64,000 nt of DNA from Azospirillum fermentarium (GCF_025961205.1 NZ_JAOQNH010000002.1:927501-991500); one strand, 5' to 3'; counted from the first letter of the stretch, positions 27,322-37,569 are shown. Notes: generated by a model not told the origin, from the sequence alone. A program made the numbers and translations.

Positions 27322-28624
27322 CGGGTGCCTCCGTCTCGTCCACCGCGGCCAGGGCCGCCCGCTCCGCCGCCGCCCGCCGCCGGGCGCGGTGACCGGCCCC
27401 GGCGATGCCGGCCAGGGCATCCATTTCCACCTTGGCGGTCACGGCACCACCGGGGCGCCGGGCCACCTTCACCGGCACGCCGCCGACGTCGGTGGCCGCC
27501 CGCGGCAGCACCGACCGGACCGCCCGGTGGCAGCGCACGCCCAGGGTGGTGGTTTCCGCCAGCGCCAGGGATTCCGCCGCCGCCGCCGTGTCCGGGCGGG
27601 CCAGGATCTGCACCGCGGCCCCCATGCGCCCCTTCTTGCCGAACACCGGCCATTGGCACACGTCGAGCACACCGGGCAGGGCGCGGATGCGGTCCAGGGC
27701 CACCGCCAGATCCTCCCCCGTCTGGTCGTCCACCTCGAACCGCAGGACACTCACCGCGTCCTCCCCGCCGGACGGGGCGGCGGCGGGCTGGGCGGCGGCG
27801 AACAGCAGCGCGCGCAGGATGTTGGGCCGGCGCTTCAGCCGCCGGGTGCCGAACCCGGTGCCGGCGGACAGCAGCCGCCGCGGGGCCGGGGCCGGGGCCT
27901 GCGACGGTTTCAGCCACGCCAGGATCGCCGCCCCGGTGGGGGTGATCCGTTCCCCCGTCTCGTCGTCGTCGGACAGGTCGAAGCCGGCCAGCAGCCGGGC
28001 GGTGGCCGGAGCTGGAACCGGCAGGATGCCGTGGGCGGTGGTGACCAGCCCCGACCCGCGCGGCAGCGGCCCCGCCGTCCACGCCACCGGCCCCAGCGCC
28101 GCGATCAGCGCCGCCGCCGCCACGATGTCCACCAGGGAATCGATGGCCCCCACCTCGTGAAAGGCCACGTCGTCGGGGGATACGCCATGCACCGCTGCTT
28201 CCGCCTCGGCCAGGCGGGTGAAGATGCCCACCGCATGCTCCCGCACCGCCGGCATCAGCGGCGCCGCCACCAGCCGCGCCCGGATGACGTGCCACGGGGT
28301 GTGCCCATGGTCATGGTCATGGTCATGGTCGTGATGATGGTGATGATCATGGTCATGATGACCATGACCGTGGTGATGGTGGTGGCCGGTCCGGGAAGGC
28401 CCCTCATCCACATGGAAGCGTGTGCCGGTCAGCACGCCGTCGTTGACGTCCTCGGTCCGCACATCCACCGCGGCGGGAAGGCCCAGCGCCGCGACCGCGG
28501 CGGCCACCGCCGGCCACAGGCCGGGCCGGGCGTTCAGAAGGGCCGCCGCGAACATATCACCGGCAACACCGCCGACAGCATCCAAATGAATGCTCTGAAT
28601 ATCGGAATAGATCTGTTGGTCCAT
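27308..28624 (-). CDS. larC: Nickel-pincer cofactor cyclometallase LarC (uninterrupted)
   Basis: LarC inserts nickel into the pincer nucleotide in a CTP-dependent reaction. The 438-residue protein has the N-terminal LDAVGGVAGDMFAAAL, then a His/Asp-rich run (about residues 80-107), FHEVGAIDSLVDIV, ERITPTGAAIL and the C-terminal LarC2 part with FGKKGRMG and KVARRPGG. In Lactobacillus larC is split by a programmed frameshift; here it is one frame. First gene of larC-larE-larB; larA is absent from the window, so the cofactor must serve an enzyme encoded elsewhere. ATG at 28624; a TTG at 28630 is less likely. Confidence 0.93.
   Translation of the reverse strand: MDQQIYSDIQSIHLDAVGGVAGDMFAAALLNARPGLWPAVAAAVAALGLPAAVDVRTEDVNDGVLTGTRFHVDEGPSRTGHHHHHGHGHHDHDHHHHHDHDHDHDHGHTPWHVIRARLVAAPLMPAVREHAVGIFTRLAEAEAAVHGVSPDDVAFHEVGAIDSLVDIVAAAALIAALGPVAWTAGPLPRGSGLVTTAHGILPVPAPATARLLAGFDLSDDDETGERITPTGAAILAWLKPSQAPAPAPRRLLSAGTGFGTRRLKRRPNILRALLFAAAQPAAAPSGGEDAVSVLRFEVDDQTGEDLAVALDRIRALPGVLDVCQWPVFGKKGRMGAAVQILARPDTAAAAESLALAETTTLGVRCHRAVRSVLPRAATDVGGVPVKVARRPGGAVTAKVEMDALAGIAGAGHRARRRAAAERAALAAVDETEAPDADA
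28307..28390 (-). repeat. Low-complexity His/Asp codon repeat in larC
   Basis: Imperfect GGTCAT/GATGGT hexamer repeats encode alternating His and Asp/Gly on the minus strand. This is the nickel-binding-type His-rich loop often seen in LarC and other Ni chaperones. Confidence 0.85.
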
Positions 28625-28818
28625 GCCCAAAATCCATCACATTTTAAATGTGAAAATGTTGCGAATACTATGAACGAAGCAATCGAAGGGAGGAAGCGCA
28701 AAGATCGCCCCGCCCAAGACATGCGTCGTTCCGGGCCTCTTCCCCGCGGAAGGGCTGCGGTGCAGCCCCCGTGCGAAGCCGTCTTTCCCTTCCCGCCGGG
28801 CCGGTATAGACAAGGGGG

Positions 28819-30288
28819 ATGGCGACCCTTTCCGACCTTCTGAACGCGGCGGTCACAGCCCATATGGCCGGCGACGGCGACCGGGCCGGGCGGCTGTACC
28901 GCCGGGCGCTGGCGCTGGCCCCCGATGCGGCCACGGCGCTGCACCTGCTGGGCACGCTGGCCGCCCAGGGCGGGCAATCCGGCCCGGCGGCGGCGTGGCT
29001 GGCCCGCGCCCTGCGGGTGGAGCCGGCGGCCCCGGCGGTGTGGGCGCATCTGGGCGGGGTGCGGCTGGCGGCGGGGGATGACGCCGGGGCCGCGGCGGCC
29101 CTGCTGCGCGCCCTGGCGCTGGAGCCGGACCAGCCCGACGCCGCGGTCAATCTGGGCCTCGCCTGCCATGCCGGCCACGATCTGGAGGCCGCCACCCGCT
29201 GGCTGTGGCGCGCCCACCGGCTGCGGCCCGGCCACCGGGACAGCCTGCTCGACCTGGGGCTGGTGCTGCGCGACCGGCAGATGTTCCCCGGCGCCGAAGC
29301 CTGCTTCGCCGCCCTGGCCGCCGCCGACGGCACCGACCGCGAGGCCCACATGGCCCTGGCGCTCAGCCGGCTGGTGCAGGGGGATCTGGCCGCCGGCTGG
29401 ACCGGGTTCGAGCAGCGGTGGAAACGCATTCCCGCCCCGCCCTGGACGGCGGACCAGCCGTTGCCGGCAGGCGGAACCCTGCTGCTGCACGCCGAACAGG
29501 GGTTCGGCGACACCATCCAGTTCGTCCGCTACGTCCCCGATGCGGTGGCGCTGGCCGCCCGCCACGGCGCGCGGGTGGTGCTGGAGGTGCACCCGCACCT
29601 GATCCGCCTGCTGCGCACCCTGCCGGTTCCAGCCGGCGCCCTGGCCATCGTGCCGCGGGGCGACACGCCGCCGCCCTTCGACGCCCACTGCCCGCTGATG
29701 AGCCTGCCGCGGGCCTTTGCCACCCGCCGGGTGGCGGACATTCCCGCCCCCGTCCCCTATCTGTCCGCCGATCCGGCGGAGGCGGCGGCGTGGACGGCGC
29801 GGCTGGACGACGGCAGCGGGCGGCTGCGGGTCGGGCTGGTGTGGGCGGGCAACCCCGGCCACCGCAACGACCGCAACCGTTCCCTGCCCCTGGGCGCGCT
29901 CGATCCGCTGCTGGACGTGGCGGGGGTGCGGCTGTTCAGCCTGCAGACCGGCCCGGCCCGCACCGCCCTGCCCCCCCGCTGGGCCGCCCGGCTGGAAGAC
30001 CCGATGGACGCGGTGGCAGATTTTGCCGGCACCGCCGCCCTGCTGGCCGGGCTGGACCTCCTCGTCACCGTGGATACCGCACCGCTGCATCTGGCCGGCG
30101 CCCTGGGCCGCCCGGCGTGGCTGCTGCTGCCCCACGCCCCCGACTGGCGCTGGTTCCTGGGCCGGGCCGACACGCCCTGGTACCCCACCGTCCGGCTGTT
30201 CCGCCAGGACCGTGCCGGCGCCTGGCCGCGGGTGGGGCAGGCGGTGGCCCGCTACCTGCGCCGCGCCCTGGAACGCCGGGGCGGCTGA
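28819..30288 (+). CDS. TPR protein with glycosyltransferase-9-like C-terminal domain
   Basis: The protein has 489 residues. About five tetratricopeptide repeats (residues 1-180, for example AGRLYRRALALAPDAATALHLLG) precede a heptosyltransferase-like Rossmann domain with HAEQGFGDTIQFVRYVP, LRVGLVWAGNP, and LDLLVTVDTAPLHLAGALG. Proteins of this architecture often lie beside flagellar genes, where they may glycosylate flagellin or hook proteins. Here flgE follows 222 bp downstream on the same strand. Donor and acceptor are unknown. It is divergent from larC. Confidence 0.8.
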   Translation: MATLSDLLNAAVTAHMAGDGDRAGRLYRRALALAPDAATALHLLGTLAAQGGQSGPAAAWLARALRVEPAAPAVWAHLGGVRLAAGDDAGAAAALLRALALEPDQPDAAVNLGLACHAGHDLEAATRWLWRAHRLRPGHRDSLLDLGLVLRDRQMFPGAEACFAALAAADGTDREAHMALALSRLVQGDLAAGWTGFEQRWKRIPAPPWTADQPLPAGGTLLLHAEQGFGDTIQFVRYVPDAVALAARHGARVVLEVHPHLIRLLRTLPVPAGALAIVPRGDTPPPFDAHCPLMSLPRAFATRRVADIPAPVPYLSADPAEAAAWTARLDDGSGRLRVGLVWAGNPGHRNDRNRSLPLGALDPLLDVAGVRLFSLQTGPARTALPPRWAARLEDPMDAVADFAGTAALLAGLDLLVTVDTAPLHLAGALGRPAWLLLPHAPDWRWFLGRADTPWYPTVRLFRQDRAGAWPRVGQAVARYLRRALERRGG

Positions 30289-30442
30289 CACCCCAAAGAG
30301 GCAGCGCTTTCCCCATGCCGGTGCCCGGATGGGGGGTGCGCTAGGCGAAACTTTCCGGTCTGGGGGGAAATTTTGGTCCTGATCCCTGCCCTATTTTCCG
30401 ATATCTAGCTGATAATAAACGATTTTATGCCAATCCATAAAA

Positions 30443-30460
30443 TTGGCACCGTCTTTGCTT
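30443..30460 (+). promoter_or_regulatory. Sigma-54 promoter of the flgE-flgK-flgL operon
   Basis: TTGGCACCGTCTTTGCTT matches the -24/-12 consensus (TTGGCACG-N4-TTGC), with GG at 30445-30446 and GC at 30457-30458 and the correct 10-bp gap. Transcription would begin near 30470, 40 bp before flgE. Sigma-54 control of hook genes is known from other alphaproteobacteria. Confidence 0.85.
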
Positions 30461-30510
30461 ATGTCATGGGCAACAAACACTTTCTGCCCCTTGCGTGGAG
30501 TTCCACGGCC

Positions 30511-32895
30511 ATGAGCATCTTCGGTTCGCTGACCACCGCGGTCCTCGGTCTGACGGCGCAGTCGCGCTCTCTCGGCCACATCTCGGACAACATCGCGAAC
30601 TCCTCGACGGTGGGGTACAAGCGGGTCAACACCGCGTTCGAAACGCTGGTGCTGCAATCCAATTCCCGCATCCATTCCCCGGGCGGCGTGATCGCGCAGC
30701 CGGTGTTCATGAACAACGTCCAGGGCAACCTGACGCAGGTTCAGACGCCGACCAACATCGCCATCCAGGGGCAGGGCTTCTTCAGCGTGACCAAGGTGGA
30801 GGCCGCAAGCTCCGCCGCGCTGAACAAGGTGGTGCAGACCCAGACCGGCACGCTAAGCGCCGGGGCCAGCTACTACACCCGCCAGGGCGACTTCGAGCTG
30901 GACAAGAACCGCTATCTGGTCAACAGCTCGGGCTATGCGCTCAACGGCTGGGCGGTGGACGACGTGACCGGCGAGCTGCGCAAGGACATCATCAAGCCGA
31001 TCCAGGTGTCGTCGCTGATCGACAAGCCGTCGCCCACCAACAACATCGACCTGTCGGCCAACCTGCCGGCCACGCCCACGGGCAAGATTCCGACCCAGCA
31101 GATCCAGATCTTCGACGCGCAGGGCAACCAGCGCGCCGTCAATCTGGACTGGCGCCAGGACGGTGCCAACGGCTGGCGCCTGGCCATCAGCGCGCCGGGG
31201 TCGAGCACGCTGCCGGTGGACGGCTCGTTCGCCGGGGCGCCCGCGACCATCTCGTTCGGCCAGAACGTGCCCGGCGTGACGCCGATCGCCCAGATCAACT
31301 CGGTCACCATCAGCGGCCAGACCACCAACGGTCAGGACAATCTGCGCATCGGCGAAACCTATGCGGTGACGCTGGACAACACCACCTACAGTGTGAAGAT
31401 CACGGCCGACAACATCGGGCAGCTCCGCACCTTCTCGGGCGTGGCCGGGTCGCTGGCCAACCAGATCAATTCGGCCACCCCGGCGGCACCGGTGATGGCG
31501 ACGGTGACCGGCTCCACCATCCGCATGGTCGCCCGCACCGCCGGCACCGGGTTCAAGGTCGCCCAGACGGTCAGCCAGGGCACGGTGACCAACAACACCG
31601 TCCTCGGCCCGGTGACCACCGACGCCAGCACCACCGCCGGCCAGACCCAGCGCATCACCTTCCCCCAGACCGCCATCGACGTGGGCGACGTCTATTCGGT
31701 GCGCGTGCGCAACAACGGCGTGGACCACACGGTCAACGTGACGGTGACGGCGGCGGCCTATGCCACCTATGCCAACATCTCCGGTGTGGCGCAGGAACTG
31801 GCCAACCGCATCAACGCCATCAGCGGGCTGAACGTCACCGCGGCGTCCTCGGGCGGCGTGCTGACCATTCAGGACAAGGTGGCGGGCGACAACCTCGACG
31901 CCAGTTGCTCGGCGGGGGTGACCAACTCCTCGGCGGCGGCCAACACCATCGCCGGGTCGTTCTCCCAGACCAACGTGTCGGGCATCCGCCAGCAGCGCAC
32001 CGTCACCCTGACCGGTGCCGTGGGCGACGTGGGCACCGTCTACACGCTGAACGTCAACGGCACCCCGGTGTCGTACACCACCACCGGCCAAGAGCTGAGC
32101 ATGGAGGAAATTTCGGCGGCGATGGCGAACACCATCAACTCCAACACCTCCCTGCCGGTCACGGCGTCGTCCCAGGGCGGCGTCATCACGCTGGTGGCCA
32201 AGAAACCATCGGGCGACGCGGCCGACCAGTTCACGCTGGAGCAATCGACGGTGACCGGCCAGACACCGGCCTATATCGGTCTGACCTTCGGCACGGCCAA
32301 GGACAACACCGCGCTGCTGACAGGCATCAGCACCGCATTGGTCGGCAACGGCACCGCGGTCAGTTCCCCCAACCAGAACGCCGGTGACGCCGCCACCTTG
32401 ACCTTCACCGTCAACTACGGCTTCGGCAACCAGACGGTCAACCTGAACCTCGGCAAGTTCCAGCGCCAGGGCGGCCTGTCGCAGTACGCCGGCAACAGCA
32501 TGACGGTGGGCACCTTCGTGCAGGACGGTGCCGGCCGCGGACAGTTCAAGGAAGTGGTGTTCGGCGACAGCGGCAACGTGCTGGTCAACTATGACAACGG
32601 CCGCAGCAAGGTGATCGCCCGCGTGCCCATCGTCACCTTCAACAACCCCAACGCCATGCAGCGCGAAGCGGGGGGCGTGTTCATCGAAACCGACGAAACC
32701 GGCAAGCCGAACTTCAACGACCCCGAAACCAACGGCGCCGGTGCGGTGGTGGCGAGCAGCGTGGAAAGCTCCAACGTGGACATCGCCGACGAATTCACCA
32801 AGCTGATCGTGACCCAGCGCAGCTATTCCGCCAACACCAAGATCGTCACGACCACCGACGAGATGCTTCAGGAAGTCCTGAACATCAAGCGGTAA
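30511..32895 (+). CDS. flgE: Flagellar hook protein FlgE with three inserted repeat modules
   Basis: This is the structural subunit of the flagellar hook. N-terminal rod-like helix MSIFGSLTTAVLGLTAQ... with SDNIANSSTVGYKRV and the C-terminal SSNVDIADEFTKLIVTQRSY are diagnostic. The start at 30511 is fixed by the promoter at 30443-30460, which rules out the longer frame. At 794 residues it is about twice the 400 common in enteric FlgE. The extra part (about residues 280-590) holds three related ~90-residue modules, each with G-(D/E)-x-Y-x-V, a helix L-A-N-x-I-N and a V-T-A-x-x-x-G-x-x-(I/L)-T strand. Similar modules occur in flgL. First gene of flgE-flgK-flgL. Confidence 0.93.
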   Translation: MSIFGSLTTAVLGLTAQSRSLGHISDNIANSSTVGYKRVNTAFETLVLQSNSRIHSPGGVIAQPVFMNNVQGNLTQVQTPTNIAIQGQGFFSVTKVEAASSAALNKVVQTQTGTLSAGASYYTRQGDFELDKNRYLVNSSGYALNGWAVDDVTGELRKDIIKPIQVSSLIDKPSPTNNIDLSANLPATPTGKIPTQQIQIFDAQGNQRAVNLDWRQDGANGWRLAISAPGSSTLPVDGSFAGAPATISFGQNVPGVTPIAQINSVTISGQTTNGQDNLRIGETYAVTLDNTTYSVKITADNIGQLRTFSGVAGSLANQINSATPAAPVMATVTGSTIRMVARTAGTGFKVAQTVSQGTVTNNTVLGPVTTDASTTAGQTQRITFPQTAIDVGDVYSVRVRNNGVDHTVNVTVTAAAYATYANISGVAQELANRINAISGLNVTAASSGGVLTIQDKVAGDNLDASCSAGVTNSSAAANTIAGSFSQTNVSGIRQQRTVTLTGAVGDVGTVYTLNVNGTPVSYTTTGQELSMEEISAAMANTINSNTSLPVTASSQGGVITLVAKKPSGDAADQFTLEQSTVTGQTPAYIGLTFGTAKDNTALLTGISTALVGNGTAVSSPNQNAGDAATLTFTVNYGFGNQTVNLNLGKFQRQGGLSQYAGNSMTVGTFVQDGAGRGQFKEVVFGDSGNVLVNYDNGRSKVIARVPIVTFNNPNAMQREAGGVFIETDETGKPNFNDPETNGAGAVVASSVESSNVDIADEFTKLIVTQRSYSANTKIVTTTDEMLQEVLNIKR

Positions 32896-32987
32896 CGCGC
32901 CTCGGACGGTACCGGCATTAAGCGCCCGGCGGGGACCGTGTTCCCCGCACGCCCGCGGCGTGCCCAAAAATCGAAAGGTTCCCGGCC

Positions 32988-34397
32988 ATGTCCCTCTTCA
33001 GCGCCCTGAACAGCGCCACCGCCAGCCTTCGCACGGTTCAGTCGCAGGTGAAGGTGGTTTCGGACAACGTGGCCCGGTCCGACGACCCCAGCCGCACCCG
33101 CCACACCCTGGAACAGAAGGTCGATCGCAGCGGCCAGGTTCTGACCGCCGAATACCGGCGCGAGGTCGATGCCGCCCTGCGTTCCCAGGTCCAGGATCTG
33201 ACCGCCCGCACGGCCACATACGACACCCAGAACACCTATATGCAGAAGCTGGGCGACCTGATGCGGACGACCAACGGCAGCCCGCTGCTGAACCAGTACG
33301 CCAACGCCTTCGACACGGCGATGAAGACGCTCGCCACCTCGCCCGAGGACGAGACCGCGCAGCAGGAATTCCTGCGCGCCGGCGACACCCTGGCCCGCGA
33401 AGTCAAGCGCGTGTCCCAGGGCGTCGAAGACCTCAACCGTGAGATGCAGAAGGACACCACCGATTCCGTCACCCAGCTCAACGACCTGCTGAAACAGGTG
33501 GACCGCATCAACAAGGATATGGTCTCGCTGCAAGGCTACGGCGATTCCGCCAACGTGGTCGCCGACAAGCGCGATGCCCTGGTCAAGCAGATCAGCGAAC
33601 TGGTCTCGGTGCGCACGGTGGAGCGGCAGGACGGGCGCCTGGCCATTTTTACCTCCTCCGGCCTGTCACTTTTGGACGCCGAACCGGCAAATCTTACCTA
33701 TGACGGCAACAACCTCGTGGTGACGAACGAGGGGCAGTCCATGACCGTCAACGATCATTTCACCGACGGCAAGCTGAGCGCGCTGCAGAACATGCGCTAC
33801 GACGGCTCGGCCAAGGATCCCCCCAGCCTGGCCAGCAGCGACCCCACCAAGGAGGTCATCCGCAAGCTGCGCTCGCAGCTCGACACCTATGCCCAGGCCT
33901 TCACCGGCGCCACCAAAGAGGGCGAGGCCACCAGCTTTGCCGACGCCTACAACAACGCCAGCCCCGTGAAGGACGGCGAGCAGAACTTCTATTTCTTCAC
34001 CGGGACCGACCGTTTCAGCATCGCCGTCAACCCCAAGTTGATGAGCGGCGAAATGAAGATTAAGGAATCGGCCATTCCCGACATGGCGAAAGCCATGAAC
34101 GCAACCGGAAGAAGCATGACGTCCGATGGGCTGAAGCTGAGCAACACCAGCTATTCCGGCATGGCCAGCTCGCTCACCGGGGTGTGGATGTCCACCGCCG
34201 GCACGGTTTCGACCAACCTGGCGGCCAGCAAGGAATCCCGCGACCTGCTGGAGGAACGCTACGTCAACAACACCGGCGTGAACATCGACGAGGAGATCGC
34301 CAACCTCCAACAGTTGCAGACGTCCTACGCCGCTTCGGCACGGGTTATGCAAGTGGCCAACAGTATGTTTGACGCGTTGGAGCGCATCGTCGGATGA
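32988..34397 (+). CDS. flgK: Hook-filament junction protein FlgK (HAP1)
   Basis: FlgK forms the first hook-filament junction ring. The 469 residues begin with SLFSALNSATASLRTVQSQ and include LNDLLKQVDRINKDMV, ADKRDALVKQISELV and the C-terminal DEEIANLQQLQTSYAASARVMQVANSMFDALERIV, all FlgK features. It is shorter than many FlgK proteins because the central variable part is small. Its TGA overlaps the flgL ATG (ATGA at 34394). Confidence 0.92.
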   Translation: MSLFSALNSATASLRTVQSQVKVVSDNVARSDDPSRTRHTLEQKVDRSGQVLTAEYRREVDAALRSQVQDLTARTATYDTQNTYMQKLGDLMRTTNGSPLLNQYANAFDTAMKTLATSPEDETAQQEFLRAGDTLAREVKRVSQGVEDLNREMQKDTTDSVTQLNDLLKQVDRINKDMVSLQGYGDSANVVADKRDALVKQISELVSVRTVERQDGRLAIFTSSGLSLLDAEPANLTYDGNNLVVTNEGQSMTVNDHFTDGKLSALQNMRYDGSAKDPPSLASSDPTKEVIRKLRSQLDTYAQAFTGATKEGEATSFADAYNNASPVKDGEQNFYFFTGTDRFSIAVNPKLMSGEMKIKESAIPDMAKAMNATGRSMTSDGLKLSNTSYSGMASSLTGVWMSTAGTVSTNLAASKESRDLLEERYVNNTGVNIDEEIANLQQLQTSYAASARVMQVANSMFDALERIVG

Positions 34398-36442
34398 GCA
34401 CGATCACACAAGCCGGCAGCTATGCCCGCTACATGAGCCTGGTCCGCACGCTGTCCGACGGGCAGAAGAAGGTGGACACCCTGACCACACAGATGAACAC
34501 CAACGTCAAGTCGGTGGATCTGAAGGGGTACGGGGCGGAAACCGAAAAGCTGCTCGCCCTGCGTGCCGAACTGGTCAAGCGCAAGACCTATTCCGATTCG
34601 ATCGACACCGCCACCACGCGGCTGAAGACCACGGATCTGGTCCTGACCAATCTGGAAAAGCTGACCACCGATTGGCAGTCGAACGCACTGATGCCGACCG
34701 AGCCGGGCAAGCCGCTGGTCTCGGGGCAGAACGACATCAACCCCGACGCCCTGAAGGTCACGCTCAACACCGACACCTCGAAGCTGACCCAGAACGCGAC
34801 CTACACCGTCACGTCGGTCCCGTCCAAGAACGGGCCGAACGGCACCTACGACATCACCATCACCGACGGCCTGGGCGGCAAGAGCACCCGCACGCTCAAC
34901 CTGAACACGGTGCCGCCGGACGACGGCAAGGGCTACAACTTCACCATGGGCGGCGGTCCGGGCGAAGGCGCTGTGCTGAACATCACCTTCGACAAGCTGA
35001 ACGCCGCGTCCACCAGCTCATTCGACGTGTCGTGGCCCCAGGCGAACCAGACGCTGGAGCGGCTGAACGGCGCCATGCGCGACATCCGCCAGTATCTGAA
35101 CGAACAGGTGGGCGACCGCTACCTGTTCGCCGGCTCCCGCTACACAACCCAGCCGGTGGCCGACCTGAACCTGGCCAAGCAGGTGACCAAGGTCACGCTG
35201 GACGGATCGTCGGTGGACAAGGACGATTACTTCCAACTGGATATCGACGGGCAGACCTTCTCGGTGGTGATCGGGCCCAACGACCCCCGCACCGTGACCT
35301 ATGTGGCCCAGGCGCTGACCAGCCAGATCAATTCCGCCAACCCGGCCATTCCGCTGTCGGTCACCACCAACAACGGCATCATCACCATGATCGGCCAGCA
35401 GGTCGGGCGGGAATTCAACATCCGCTCGTCGGTGGTCAACGCCGCCCAGGTGGACAACTCCGTCGATCCGGTCTCCACCCTCACCCCCCCCACCACCACC
35501 GCGCCGCAGATGGACCGCTTCACGCTGCGCGGGGATAACGTGGACATCGGCGACACGTTCGAATTCACGGTCGCCGTCGGCAACCCGGCCGACCCGTACA
35601 ACGCCAAATACTACACCGATCATCCGGGTGAACCGACGGATCTGCCGCTGTACAAGGAGTACACCGTCAAATACACGGTGACGGCGGATGATTTCTCCAA
35701 GGGCACCACCAACGTCGGCGCCGTGGCCGACCGGCTGCGCGAACAGTTCGGCAAGATGGACCCCAAACCGCCGGTCACCCTGGACGTGATGGGCAGCGGG
35801 CCCGGCATCTCCATCACCGGCAACACCCCGCTCGACCCCAACCATCCGGGCCTGTCCACCCAGTTCAGCACCACGGCGAAGGTGACCAACGGGTCCGTGC
35901 GCAACACCATGACGGTGAAGAACCTGCCGCCCGAGCCGGACCCGCTTACCGAGGCGACCATCGTCCGCAACCCCGACCTGCCGTTCTATGACAGCGAATA
36001 CCTGAGCAAGCGCACCAACAACAAGGCGTGGGACAAGACCGCGGTCACCGCGGACGACGACTACAGCATCGATTACGGCGTCACCTCCACCGACCCGTCG
36101 ATTCAGAAGCTGGTTTCGGCCTTCCGCATGGCCAAGGCGGCGGTGTCCAACCCCGGCAAGTACAAGGAATACGCCGAGCAGGCGCTGAGCATGATGGCCG
36201 ATGCCAAGGAATCGCTGCGCTCGGTCCATGCCAAGGTGGCGTCCGATCTCGCCACCCTGACCACCAAGAAGGACGAGCACACCGAGCTGTCCAACAGCGC
36301 CACCGATCAGGTCGCCCGCATCGAAGGCATCGATCAGACCGAAGTGGCCGCCCGCCTGCGCACCTCCATGAACGCGCTGGAAGCCGCCTATACCGTCGCC
36401 GGCCAGACGCAAAAGATGTCGCTTCTGAATTATCTGGCGTAA
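34394..36442 (+). CDS. flgL: Hook-filament junction protein FlgL (HAP3), unusually long
   Basis: FlgL is the flagellin-like second junction protein. Flagellin-type N-terminal helices (SYARYMSLVRTLSDGQKKVDTLT), the conserved YLNEQVGDRYLFAGSRY and C-terminal helices (IDQTEVAARLRTSMNALEAAYTVAGQTQKMSLLNYL) are clear. The 682 residues are about double the usual 300-400. The excess (about residues 100-200 and 270-530) includes two modules like those in FlgE (for example DYFQLDIDGQTFSVVIG...LTSQINS...IITM). Last gene of the plus-strand flagellar operon. Confidence 0.9.
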   Translation: MSTITQAGSYARYMSLVRTLSDGQKKVDTLTTQMNTNVKSVDLKGYGAETEKLLALRAELVKRKTYSDSIDTATTRLKTTDLVLTNLEKLTTDWQSNALMPTEPGKPLVSGQNDINPDALKVTLNTDTSKLTQNATYTVTSVPSKNGPNGTYDITITDGLGGKSTRTLNLNTVPPDDGKGYNFTMGGGPGEGAVLNITFDKLNAASTSSFDVSWPQANQTLERLNGAMRDIRQYLNEQVGDRYLFAGSRYTTQPVADLNLAKQVTKVTLDGSSVDKDDYFQLDIDGQTFSVVIGPNDPRTVTYVAQALTSQINSANPAIPLSVTTNNGIITMIGQQVGREFNIRSSVVNAAQVDNSVDPVSTLTPPTTTAPQMDRFTLRGDNVDIGDTFEFTVAVGNPADPYNAKYYTDHPGEPTDLPLYKEYTVKYTVTADDFSKGTTNVGAVADRLREQFGKMDPKPPVTLDVMGSGPGISITGNTPLDPNHPGLSTQFSTTAKVTNGSVRNTMTVKNLPPEPDPLTEATIVRNPDLPFYDSEYLSKRTNNKAWDKTAVTADDDYSIDYGVTSTDPSIQKLVSAFRMAKAAVSNPGKYKEYAEQALSMMADAKESLRSVHAKVASDLATLTTKKDEHTELSNSATDQVARIEGIDQTEVAARLRTSMNALEAAYTVAGQTQKMSLLNYLA

Positions 36443-36468
36443 CGGCGGGATACCGGGACGGCCCGCCG

Positions 36469-37569
36469 TCAGCGCGGCTTCGCCCGGGCCATATCCTCGA
36501 TCCGGGCAGCCAGTTCCTCGGCCACGCGGGTCTGATCGGGGGTCTGGCGGGCGTTCAGCATGGCGCGCAGGGCCAGCAGGTGCAGCCGCATCAGCCCCAG
36601 GTCACCGGACAGGCTCCCCCCCTCGGTCAGGATCCGCTGCAGCGACACCACCACGCGCTCCGCCGACGGCGGCAGGGAAGCCATCCCCGCCTGCCGCAGT
36701 TGCTGGAGCGGGATGATCATGCCCAACAGCACATCCGCCGTGCGGTCGAAGGACGTCAGCACGGTGTCGATCATCTCGCCCAGGGTGCGGCGGGCGGTCT
36801 CCTCCGTCTCCTCGGCGCCGGGAAGGGTGCGGGCGATCAGGGACAGCGCCCCCTCCTTCTGGCGGCGTGCCTGCTGAACGGCCGCCTCGTCCCCCGACAC
36901 CCGCGCCAGCAGCAGATTGTCGGGCTGCACCAGGATCACGCCCTTTTCCCCCGAGCGGGCGAACCGGCGGTCCACCGCCACCGGGCGGCTCGTGCGGCGG
37001 CGGTCGGGACCACGGTAGCCGGGGGAAATGACGAAGGGCCGCTGCCGGTTCACCACATCCAGCAACCGTTCGACGATGCGGGCGGGCGACACCGGCTTGA
37101 CCAGGAAATCGGTCACCCCGGCGTTGCGCCCGATGGTGACGTGCTCGTGCGATCCATGGGCGGTCAGCATCACCACCGGCAGGGCCGGGTCGGGGGACGC
37201 GGGATGGGTGCGGATCTTGTGCACCAGTTCCAGCCCGCAGCCGTTGGGCATTTCCCAATCGGTGAACACGATGTCGGGGGACAGGGTGCGGATGATCTGG
37301 AACGCCTCGTCCACCGACCCGGCCTCGCTGACGCGCTCCAGCCCCAGATGCCGCAGAATGCTGCGCACCATGGAACGGATGTGCGCCACGTCGTCCACGA
37401 TCAGGACGTGAAGGCAACGGTAGCCTTGCGGGATGGTGATGGAGGCTTTGTGGCGCACGGTCGAAGCGGTCCCGGAACCAGGGCGGGTATCGGCAGGTAC
37501 CCTATCTAGAGCGATGCCATGAAAGACAAGTGGACGGCGGGGCGGCCCCGGCTCAGCCGTCCAGCACAC
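36469..37569 (-). CDS. CheY-type response regulator with C-terminal helical extension
   Basis: The receiver domain starts near residue 54 of this frame ([15 protein letters not shown]). It has the phospho-Asp in FTDWEMPNG, Thr/Ala in MLTAHGS and Lys in LVKPVSP. The middle carries [13 protein letters not shown], a GPDRRR motif frequent in CheY-like proteins with extensions, then ~200 mostly helical residues without a known output domain. The start is uncertain: GTG at 37569 has GGAGG 6 nt upstream and overlaps the kinase stop, while GTG at 37458 lies closer to the domain. It is downstream of the hybrid kinase on the same strand, so it is its likely target. Converges with flgL. Confidence 0.8.
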   Translation of the reverse strand: MCWTAEPGPPRRPLVFHGIALDRVPADTRPGSGTASTVRHKASITIPQGYRCLHVLIVDDVAHIRSMVRSILRHLGLERVSEAGSVDEAFQIIRTLSPDIVFTDWEMPNGCGLELVHKIRTHPASPDPALPVVMLTAHGSHEHVTIGRNAGVTDFLVKPVSPARIVERLLDVVNRQRPFVISPGYRGPDRRRTSRPVAVDRRFARSGEKGVILVQPDNLLLARVSGDEAAVQQARRQKEGALSLIARTLPGAEETEETARRTLGEMIDTVLTSFDRTADVLLGMIIPLQQLRQAGMASLPPSAERVVVSLQRILTEGGSLSGDLGLMRLHLLALRAMLNARQTPDQTRVAEELAARIEDMARAKPR

